Shown here: one piece after another, positions 16,361-21,831 of the stretch
Numbering within the stretch: the stretch's first letter is position 1
Layout of the letters: each line of letters opens with the position of its first letter
Source of the DNA: an uncultured Bacteroides sp.
GTDB lineage: Bacteria; Bacteroidota; Bacteroidia; Bacteroidales; Bacteroidaceae
DNA length: 21,831 bases
Direction of reading: 5' to 3'
Assembly (NCBI GenBank): GCA_900766005.1
Contig: CAAFTU010000090.1
Span: forward strand, 1 to 21,831
The notes under the pieces: model-generated
What the model saw: only the letters and a program-made list of their open reading frames with translations
Told to the model about the DNA's origin: nothing
Database searches by the model: none
Position numbers and translations under genes: made by a program

Positions 16361-17107
16361 ATGGCACAATTTACTGAAAAAGAGAAAACGCTCCGTCGCA
16401 TAGAGAAAAGGTTCAGCAAGGGAGTTGTACAATATGGTTTGATAGAAGAAGGGGATAAGATTCTGATTGGGCTTTCGGGCGGAAAGGATTCATTGGCACT
16501 CGTTGAGCTGTTGGGTCGCCGGGCCCGCATCTACAAGCCTCGTTTTTCGGTGGTGGCAGTGCATGTGGTGATGACCAACATTCCGTATCAGAGCGACATC
16601 GATTATCTGAAGTCCCACTGTGAGGCATATGGTATCCCGTTCGTACTGTATGAAACATCGTTCGACCCCTCTACGGATACTCGTAAATCTCCCTGTTTCC
16701 TTTGCTCGTGGAACCGCCGCAAGGCTTTGTTTACGGTGGCTAAGGAGCATGGATGCAATAAAATTGCGTTGGGACATCACATGGATGACATACTGGAAAC
16801 TTTGCTGATGAACCTCACCTATCAGGGGGCTTTCAGCACCATGCCGCCCCGTTTGGTGATGAAGAAATTTGATATGACCATCATCCGTCCGATGTGTTTG
16901 GTGCATGAGGCGGATCTGACTGAGCTTGCTGCTTTCCGCAACTATCGGAAACAGGTGAAGAACTGCCCCTACGAGTCGCAGTCGGGCCGCAGTGATATGA
17001 AAGGTATTCTTCGCCAGCTGGAAGCCATGAATCCTGAAGCACGCTACAGCCTTTGGGGGAGCATGACCAATGTGCAAGCAGATTTATTACCCGATAAAAT
17101 TGATTAA
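16361..17107 (+). CDS. ttcA: TtcA-family tRNA thiolation enzyme (PP-loop ATPase)
   Basis: 248 residues. The PP-loop SGGKDS (39-44) binds ATP. A CxxC pair (C112 and C115 in SPCFLCSWNRR) and C202 (KNCPYESQSGR) match the three cysteines that hold the Fe-S cluster in E. coli TtcA (C122, C125, C222). GHHMDDILETLLMNL (138-152) is the family's second signature. TtcA makes 2-thiocytidine at tRNA position 32, activating the base with ATP and using sulfur relayed through the cluster. The protein is shorter than E. coli TtcA (311 residues), so a related thiolase with another tRNA target cannot be excluded. The DUF486 gene starts 20 bases downstream. Confidence 0.85.
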   Translation: MAQFTEKEKTLRRIEKRFSKGVVQYGLIEEGDKILIGLSGGKDSLALVELLGRRARIYKPRFSVVAVHVVMTNIPYQSDIDYLKSHCEAYGIPFVLYETSFDPSTDTRKSPCFLCSWNRRKALFTVAKEHGCNKIALGHHMDDILETLLMNLTYQGAFSTMPPRLVMKKFDMTIIRPMCLVHEADLTELAAFRNYRKQVKNCPYESQSGRSDMKGILRQLEAMNPEARYSLWGSMTNVQADLLPDKID

Positions 17108-17127
17108 TAACAAAAGGAGAGATAAGT

Positions 17128-17499
17128 ATGAAAGGTGTTTATACCATTTTATTGTTGATTGTATCCAATGTCTTCATGACATTCGCCTGGTACGGGCATT
17201 TAAAAATGAAACAGGAGTTTAGCTGGTTTGCTTCCCTGCCTCTGATTGGGGTCATAGCATTCAGTTGGGTGATTGCTTTTTTTGAATATTCCTGCCAGAT
17301 TCCTGCCAACCGTATCGGCTTTGTAGGAAACGGAGGTCCGTTTACTTTGATGCAGCTGAAAGTGATACAGGAAGTGATTACGCTGGTAATCTTTACCGTA
17401 TTTACCACTTTGTTTTTCAAGGGAGAAACGCTTCAGTGGAATCATTTTGCAGCCTTCCTTTGCCTGATAGCTGCCGTGTATTTTGTCTTTATGAAATAA
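17128..17499 (+). CDS. DMT-family small membrane protein (DUF486)
   Basis: 123 residues with four hydrophobic segments (about 3-22, 33-52, 78-97, 104-122), like half of a drug/metabolite-type transporter. EYSCQIPANRIGF and FTLMQLKVIQEVITL between segments two and three match the DUF486 family as I remember it. Such four-helix proteins would need to dimerise to transport anything; the substrate is unknown. The gene is preceded by AAAAGGAGAG at 17113, one of the few purine-rich, Shine-Dalgarno-like leaders in the window. It appears co-transcribed with the ttcA-like gene, and the functional link is unclear. Confidence 0.85.
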   Translation: MKGVYTILLLIVSNVFMTFAWYGHLKMKQEFSWFASLPLIGVIAFSWVIAFFEYSCQIPANRIGFVGNGGPFTLMQLKVIQEVITLVIFTVFTTLFFKGETLQWNHFAAFLCLIAAVYFVFMK

Positions 17500-17552
17500 A
17501 TCCGGGCCGTAGAGGCATTGCAGCAGGGAGGAAAGGTTGAATCCCTATGATG

Positions 17553-17608
17553 AAAAAAGAGAGCCGTATCTGCTCGTTTACCGAGTGAAGATACGGCTCT
17601 CTTTTTTG
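17553..17608. terminator. Bidirectional terminator between the DUF486 gene and apbE
   Basis: GAGAGCCGTATC (17559-17570) pairs perfectly with GATACGGCTCTC (17590-17601). An inner CTCG/CGAG pair (17573-17576 with 17582-17585) adds stability. Six A precede and six T follow, so it works for both converging units. Confidence 0.92.
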
Positions 17609-17652
17609 TACATTCACGACACAGTTAGGAAATTCAGCCTTCCGTGCCGAGA

Positions 17653-18675
17653 TTATTTCTTTTGATCCGGCTGCATGAATTTGTTCATACCTTCCGTCTG
17701 GAAGGTTTTAAACTTGCCGTCTTCTCCGGTATAGATAAAATAGGCTTCAATATCAGGATGTGCAGCGCATAATTCTTTTGATTCCTCCAGTCCCATAACC
17801 ATGAACGAAGTGGCCAGGGCATCAGCTGTCATGCAGTCTTTGGCAATGACAGTGGCCGAAAGGATGCTGTGTTGCACCGGATAGCCTGTGCGTGGATCGA
17901 TGGTATGGGCATACTTTTTACCGTCCTTATAATAATAGTTGCGGTAATTGCCCGAAGTGGCCAGGGCTACGTCTGATACTTCCAGCACCGTTTGCAGGTC
18001 TTGATTTACAGACAACGAATCATCAACCGGTTTGTTGATGCCGATACGCCACGGTCTGTGAGTCGGGTTCTTCCCTTTTACTACCACCTCACCGCCTATA
18101 TCGACCATGAAATTCTGGATTCCTTTCCGTTGCAGCAGTCCGGCTACTACGTCTACGGCATATCCTTTAGCCACAGCACTGCAGTTGAGCAGGATGCGCG
18201 GGTCTTCTTTCACAATCTTTCCGTTTTCGAGGCGTATTTTCTGGTATCCGATGGTTTGCAGCAGGCTGTCGACCATGGCATCGTTGGGGAAAGTCCCTTT
18301 TTTGAATCCGAATCCCCAGGCATTCACCAGTGGTGCTACGGTGATGTCAAACGCCCCTTTTGTAGCCTCTGATATTTCCATAGAGCGTAGGAAACAAGTT
18401 TGGAAAAAACTGTCTACAGCCACTTCTTCGTTGCGGTTGATGCGGCTGATGACCGATTGTTCGTTAAACGGAGACAAAGATAAGTCAAACCGTTTCAGTT
18501 CGGCTTCAATTTCTGTCTTCAGGTTTTCGTCATACTGATACGTAATATTGTAGATGGTGCCGAAAATCAGCCCTTTGTCATTTTGGAAACCTGCAGGTTT
18601 CTCCTGCTTCGATATGATCCAGATAGAAGCAAAGATGAAGAAGGCCAACCAAAGAAAGCTTGCTTTTGTTTTCAT
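17653..18675 (-). CDS. apbE: FAD:protein FMN transferase ApbE
   Basis: 340 residues with an N-terminal hydrophobic segment (5-22) directing it to the periplasmic face. There is no lipobox cysteine, unlike E. coli ApbE, so it is a signal-anchored rather than a lipid-anchored form. Family motifs are VDIGGEVVVKG (191-201), HTIDPRTGYP (257-266) and the Mg2+/FAD-binding DCMTADALATSFMVMG (280-295). ApbE attaches FMN from FAD to Thr/Ser of target proteins such as NqrC/NqrB and RnfG/RnfD, subunits of Na+-pumping redox complexes. No target gene lies in the window. It is the last gene of a minus-strand cluster and starts 34 bases after the DUF6048 gene. Confidence 0.95.
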   Translation of the reverse strand: MKTKASFLWLAFFIFASIWIISKQEKPAGFQNDKGLIFGTIYNITYQYDENLKTEIEAELKRFDLSLSPFNEQSVISRINRNEEVAVDSFFQTCFLRSMEISEATKGAFDITVAPLVNAWGFGFKKGTFPNDAMVDSLLQTIGYQKIRLENGKIVKEDPRILLNCSAVAKGYAVDVVAGLLQRKGIQNFMVDIGGEVVVKGKNPTHRPWRIGINKPVDDSLSVNQDLQTVLEVSDVALATSGNYRNYYYKDGKKYAHTIDPRTGYPVQHSILSATVIAKDCMTADALATSFMVMGLEESKELCAAHPDIEAYFIYTGEDGKFKTFQTEGMNKFMQPDQKK

Positions 18676-18709
18676 GTGAGAGTCTTTTCAAATTAAATGA
18701 ATGTATGAA

Positions 18710-19504
18710 TTAAAGTGGCAGTTTATAAATCAATGAATACGTGATTCCCATGTTGTTTGATTTATATTTGCCATAGCCGGGCACATACCACGGATCGCCG
18801 TATTCGCCAGTAGAAGCATTGAGCTTGTATTTCATGCGGACCGACCATCCCATGTTGAAATTCTTGTAGATGCGCACTTTGACGCCCAGCACCAGCTCCA
18901 TCCAGTGCATGGAAGCCTTCATGCCTTTGTGATTGAACGGAATGCTTCCACCCCAATAGTCGTCTTCGAGGCTGGGATTTCCGATGGCATCTCCCCAGAT
19001 AGGGTCTTGGGCCGGCAGCGTGGCTACGTCGTATTTAAACGAACTGAAAGCATAGCGGATACCTGCGTAAAGATAGCTGTTCTTCTCTTTTTTTTTGGCC
19101 ATTGTGTTGTAGTCCATTCCGATGCGGAAGAAAGGAGCTGCCTTGCTTTTGTAGTGGATACCCGTCTCACTCCATGTGTCTGTGCCGCCCATACCGAACT
19201 CAAAAGTCGGAATGAACTTATTTTTCAGGTTCACTGCCACCTGAATTTCCGAACTCATGAAATCGCCCCCGAGCAGTTTACTGCCAGGGCCATACAGGTC
19301 CATGCCCACATACGTCCCGTTGTAGAGTGGAATCGTATCTGTGCTGGCCACCTCTTCCTTTTGGGGTTCTTTCTTGGGTGCTTTGACTGCCTGCTGTTGG
19401 GCCAGCACAGGGCTTCCCAAGGTAGCAAGCAGCAGCATGCTAATGAGTCGTTTCCGGCTTACGGTCGCGATATTTAAAGAATATCTGTAGATTTTCAATT
19501 TCAT
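18710..19504 (-). CDS. DUF6048 family protein, probable outer-membrane beta-barrel
   Basis: 264 residues beginning with a long signal-peptide-like region whose hydrophobic core is ISMLLLATLGSPVLA (21-35), cut before QQQAVKAPKK. A Lys/Pro/Glu-rich linker (40-55) leads to a glycine- and aromatic-rich body with alternating patterns typical of outer-membrane strands (YVGMDLYGPGSKLLGGDF, YLYAGIRYAFSSFKYD, MGITYSLIYKLPL at the end). I recognise it as DUF6048, a Bacteroidales family of unknown function usually next to DUF6452. The ATG at 19504 overlaps the upstream gene by 65 bases. An internal Met at residue 23 (19438) would avoid this but would remove the positively charged RKR before the hydrophobic core, so the longer form is preferred. 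Confidence 0.78.
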   Translation of the reverse strand: MKLKIYRYSLNIATVSRKRLISMLLLATLGSPVLAQQQAVKAPKKEPQKEEVASTDTIPLYNGTYVGMDLYGPGSKLLGGDFMSSEIQVAVNLKNKFIPTFEFGMGGTDTWSETGIHYKSKAAPFFRIGMDYNTMAKKKEKNSYLYAGIRYAFSSFKYDVATLPAQDPIWGDAIGNPSLEDDYWGGSIPFNHKGMKASMHWMELVLGVKVRIYKNFNMGWSVRMKYKLNASTGEYGDPWYVPGYGKYKSNNMGITYSLIYKLPL

Positions 19505-20012
19505 TGCTGTTGGCTTCTTTATTTCTGAAATAGATAGAGTCTATTTTTTCCGAGCTGCCTGCCTTGTTGCCAAACCGGGCACTCACAATGTTTTGCTTCA
19601 TCATGTATCCGCATTCCATGGATTGGAAATAGGGTCTGTTCTCCTGCACGATGTAGAGGGTATCCACGTCGTTGGGCTTGCGCACCGGGTCATATTGTAG
19701 GATGAACACTGTAGAGTCATTGGTGTATCGTAAAGGAAGCATCAGTTTGCTTACCTTCTTCTCGTTGTTGAGGATGATGGAGTCGGTGCCCAGTGCCTTG
19801 ATGGTCAGCGAGTCGAGCGTATCATTCAGCACCTCCAGTTTATTGTCGGGGTTGAGCACTTTGAACGAACAATACATCATCGGCCGCCCGGCTAAGGAGC
19901 AGTCGTTTTCGTCTGAGCATGAGGTGTAGATGCTGCCGGCGATGCCCACCATCATGAACAGCAAAAAGGTACGAACTAAATTCTTCATAATCGTTTTATT
20001 GAATGGAATCAT
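19440..20012 (-). CDS. DUF6452 family lipoprotein of unknown function
   Basis: 190 residues. MKNLVRTFLLFMMVGIAGSIYTSC is a signal sequence ending in a lipobox-like YTSC, so the mature protein should be a lipoprotein starting at the Cys before SDENDC. The body is beta-rich with NNEKKVSKLMLPLRYTND and DSIYFRNKEANSNEIENLQIFF, matching my memory of DUF6452. The function is unknown. Two starts are possible: 20012, which overlaps the glycosyltransferase stop (ATGA) and suggests translational coupling, or the Met nine codons in (19988), which gives a tighter signal peptide. The 3' end runs 65 bases into the DUF6048 gene, in another frame. Confidence 0.78.
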   Translation of the reverse strand: MIPFNKTIMKNLVRTFLLFMMVGIAGSIYTSCSDENDCSLAGRPMMYCSFKVLNPDNKLEVLNDTLDSLTIKALGTDSIILNNEKKVSKLMLPLRYTNDSTVFILQYDPVRKPNDVDTLYIVQENRPYFQSMECGYMMKQNIVSARFGNKAGSSEKIDSIYFRNKEANSNEIENLQIFFKYRDRKPETTH

Positions 20013-20959
20013 ATTTTCTTTTCTATCTGGTAATTGTTCCGTTCCGGCGCGTTGCGTGAAATCAGCTCACCCAAGAATCCGGCCAGAAACAGTTGCGTTC
20101 CTATAATCATCGCTGTGAGCGACAGGTAGAAATAGGGCGAGTCGGTAACAAGACGGTAGGGGAGGCCGTTGTACATGGCATACAGCTTGCTGCCTCCTAC
20201 GATGATGACCGATATCATGCCCACAAAAAACATCAGCGAACCCAGCAGACCGAAGAAATGCATGGGTTTCACACCGAATTTCGAGAGAAACCACAATGAA
20301 ATCAAGTCGAGGTATCCGTTTACGAAGCGGTTGAGTCCGAACTTGGTCGTGCCGTACTTCCGGGCCTGGTGGTGAACCACTTTTTCGCCGATTTTCTTGA
20401 AACCGGCATTTTTGGCCAGGTAAGGAATGTAGCGGTGCATTTCACCATACACTTCGATGTGCTTGATGACTTCTTTGCGGTAAGCCTTCAGTCCGCAGTT
20501 GAAGTCGTGCAGGTTCTTGATGCCCGACACCTTGCGTGCGGTGGCATTGAACAGCTTTGTGGGCAGTGTCTTGGAAAGCGGGTCATACCGCTTTTGTTTC
20601 CAGCCCGATACAAGGTCGTAACCCTCCTGGGTAATCATCCGGTATAATTCCGGAATCTCGTCCGGACTGTCCTGCAAGTCGGCATCCATTGTAATGACTA
20701 CCTCTCCCTGTGCTTCTTCAAATCCGCAGAACAGGGCGGGTGACTTGCCGTAATTGCGGCGGAACTTAATTCCTTTTACGTGTTCCGATTTCTTTTTCAG
20801 TTCCTCAATCACTTCCCACGAACGGTCTGTGCTGCCGTCGTTGACAAAAATAACTTCCCAAGAGAACCCGTTGGCTTTCATCACACGCTCAATCCAGGCA
20901 TAAAGCTCGGGTAGCGATTCTTCTTCGTTGAATAAAGGAACTACAACTGATATATCCAT
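20009..20959 (-). CDS. GT2 glycosyltransferase, dolichol/polyprenyl-phosphate type
   Basis: 316 residues. The GT-A catalytic domain (1-225) has VVPLFNEEESLPELY at the N-terminus, NDGSTDRS (40-47), the metal-binding MDADLQDSPDEIPEL (91-105), DFNCGLKAYR (152-161) and ARKYGTTKFGL (199-209). Two C-terminal membrane helices (about 229-256 and 278-304) follow. This is the DPM1/GtrB/ArnC layout: the enzyme moves a sugar from a nucleotide donor to undecaprenyl phosphate on the cytoplasmic face, for later use in glycan decoration. The donor sugar is not predictable. The 4-base overlap with the DUF6452 gene and 32-base gap after the DUF4199 gene place it in one operon. Confidence 0.93.
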   Translation of the reverse strand: MDISVVVPLFNEEESLPELYAWIERVMKANGFSWEVIFVNDGSTDRSWEVIEELKKKSEHVKGIKFRRNYGKSPALFCGFEEAQGEVVITMDADLQDSPDEIPELYRMITQEGYDLVSGWKQKRYDPLSKTLPTKLFNATARKVSGIKNLHDFNCGLKAYRKEVIKHIEVYGEMHRYIPYLAKNAGFKKIGEKVVHHQARKYGTTKFGLNRFVNGYLDLISLWFLSKFGVKPMHFFGLLGSLMFFVGMISVIIVGGSKLYAMYNGLPYRLVTDSPYFYLSLTAMIIGTQLFLAGFLGELISRNAPERNNYQIEKKI

Positions 20960-20991
20960 TGTTTGTTTTTAGTTTACAGGTGAAAAGTGGT

Positions 20992-21543
20992 TCAGACAAG
21001 CGTATCTTGTTCGGGCTTTGCTTTCTTCATTACCAGCAAAGCTGTGGGGATGGCCATGATGCTTCCCCATAGCATATCCCATGATATCAGCTGCATGGTG
21101 ATGTCTATGGAACGGAGTGAACGTACACTGTCTATGGTTTCTTTGATAATTGCTTTGTTGGCGGCCAGCTCGGGAGCATTGGCTATGAGCTCATCCCACA
21201 GCTGCGTGTAGGAATTGAGAATGTATCCGTGGTCGATGAACTCGAAATATACATAGTGAGCCACTCCTGCCAGCATGGAAGCAAACATGTACATGAATAC
21301 AGTGAATATCACTGCATGTGCAAACGATATGCTGCCTCCACATACTTTGTCGCGATACATCCGGGCATAGAAATAGCCCATGAATGGCACGGCAAGCGTC
21401 AGGATTATAAACAAAAAGGAAAAAAACGGAATCTGAAATCCAAGAGGGAATAGAATGAACTTCAAAATCCAATATACGCCCATATAGGTGCCAAAATGCA
21501 TAGCGTATTTTCGTAAAAAGGTTCTGTTGTCTGTCATCTTCAT
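20992..21543 (-). CDS. DUF4199 family membrane protein
   Basis: 183 residues with about four membrane segments: YMGVYWILKFILFPLGF (19-35), FSFLFIILTLAVPFMGYFYA (41-60), AHAVIFTVFMYMFASMLAGV (75-94) and a last one near 153-172 (MLWGSIMAIPTALLVM). A hydrophilic stretch (103-150) separates the last two. The pattern and its place next to a GT2 gene match DUF4199, a Bacteroidetes family without known function. It may assist the glycosyltransferase or the envelope proteins downstream, an inference from position only. Two Met codons (residues 1 and 3) are possible starts; the predicted leader is very short with the first. Confidence 0.8.
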   Translation of the reverse strand: MKMTDNRTFLRKYAMHFGTYMGVYWILKFILFPLGFQIPFFSFLFIILTLAVPFMGYFYARMYRDKVCGGSISFAHAVIFTVFMYMFASMLAGVAHYVYFEFIDHGYILNSYTQLWDELIANAPELAANKAIIKETIDSVRSLRSIDITMQLISWDMLWGSIMAIPTALLVMKKAKPEQDTLV

Positions 21544-21557
21544 ATATTAATAGGGCA

Positions 21558-21565
21558 CAAAGGTA
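21558..21565 (-). promoter_or_regulatory. -7 box for the DUF4199-GT2-DUF6452-DUF6048-apbE operon
   Basis: On the minus strand this reads TACCTTTG, a full match to TAnnTTTG, followed by TGCCC. It lies 15 bases upstream of the start codon at 21543, so the leader would be less than ten bases. No clear -33 TTTG is visible at 19-21 bases. Confidence 0.55.
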
Positions 21566-21708
21566 CAAAATAATATCGGTTGGAAGGGAAAATATCGCTG
21601 TTAAAGTTATCAAAGCTATGGAAGAGATAAATTCTCACTTTTTTGAAATTTTATTCTACTGATAAACAGGTAATTGTGATTTTTATTGAAAAAAAGTTTG
21701 TATCAGCT

Positions 21709-21739
21709 ATTGCAGATTACATAAAAATGCCTACCTTTG
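21709..21739 (+). promoter_or_regulatory. Promoter of the SRP RNA gene
   Basis: ATTG (21709-21712) and TACCTTTG (21732-21739) are separated by 19 bases, the accepted spacing between the Bacteroidetes -33 and -7 elements. Transcription would start near 21746, just at the beginning of the RNA homology. Confidence 0.65.
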
Positions 21740-21745
21740 CAATCG

Positions 21746-21831
21746 CAAAACGGGTAAGTCCTATACGGCCAGCTCCCTTCGAATCCTCCAGGGCTTGATC
21801 GCAGCAAAGGTAGTTGGTTGTAGCGGCGCGA
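21746..21831 (+). ncRNA. ffs: Signal recognition particle RNA (small bacterial type), 5' part, cut by window edge
   Basis: The segment GAATCCTCCAGGGC (21781-21794), six bases, then GCAGCAAAGGTAG (21801-21813) reproduces the conserved Ffh-binding domain of bacterial SRP RNA (compare CCCCAGGGC...GCAGCAAGGGTA of the cyanobacterial type). C21785-T21787 pair with A21808-G21810. CCAGG and AGCAA form the conserved symmetric loop. G21793-C21802 and C21794-G21801 close the apical loop. An outer helix GCCAGC (21768-21773) pairs with GTTGGT (21813-21818). The 3' strand that would pair with GTCCTATAC lies beyond the window. The apical loop is TTGATC where CGGAAG is expected. The RNA targets ribosomes making membrane proteins, together with Ffh and FtsY. 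Confidence 0.82.

Overview
This window is chromosomal DNA from a member of the Bacteroidales, most likely Bacteroides, Phocaeicola or a close relative. Three things point there. Several promoters carry the Bacteroidetes -7 box (TAnnTTTG), and the genes lack obvious Shine-Dalgarno sequences. Several proteins belong to families typical of gut Bacteroidales (DUF6048, DUF6452, DUF4199, DUF2764). The V-ATPase gene set, GT3 glycogen synthase and alpha-glucan phosphorylase sit side by side, as I recall from Bacteroides genomes. I see no insertion sequence, phage gene, CRISPR array or tRNA. No gene-free stretch exceeds 300 bases; the longest are about 190 bases (91-281 and 7761-7952). It looks like core genome rather than an accessory island.

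Layout, left to right. (1) 1-91: the 3' end of a 5S rRNA gene and a strong terminator, closing an rRNA operon. (2) 282-7832, plus strand: a compact seven-gene V-type ATPase operon in the order E, DUF2764, A, B, D, I, K, ending in a terminator. The rotor-ring protein K keeps the residues that bind Na+ in Enterococcus hirae NtpK, so a sodium-linked enzyme is likely. There is no recognisable C, F or G gene; the DUF2764 protein sits where C might be expected. (3) 7909-12312, plus strand: a eukaryote-like (GT3) glycogen synthase and an alpha-glucan phosphorylase, the making and breaking enzymes of glycogen storage, followed by tandem hairpins. (4) 16211-12385, minus strand: an apparent operon of a secreted TPR/PD40 protein, an NfeD-like protein, a FloA-type flotillin and a uridine-phosphorylase-like enzyme. 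(5) 16333-17608, plus strand: a TtcA-like tRNA thiolase and a DUF486 membrane protein, ending in a hairpin that can serve both strands. (6) 21565-17653, minus strand: an apparent operon of a DUF4199 membrane protein, a GT2 polyprenyl-phosphate-type glycosyltransferase, a DUF6452 lipoprotein, a DUF6048 outer-membrane-type protein and ApbE (flavinyl transferase). (7) 21709-21831, plus strand: promoter and 5' part of the SRP RNA gene, cut by the window edge. Its apical loop departs from the canonical GGAA tetraloop.

Common threads are sodium/membrane energetics (V-ATPase; ApbE, which matures Na+-NQR and Rnf flavoproteins), carbon storage, and cell-envelope organisation. I found no clearly novel multi-gene system. 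The best leads are the divergent SRP RNA loop, the reduced V-ATPase with DUF2764 as candidate central-stalk/C-like subunit, the altered allosteric region of the glycogen synthase, and the uncharacterised DUF6452-DUF6048 pair with overlapping reading frames.
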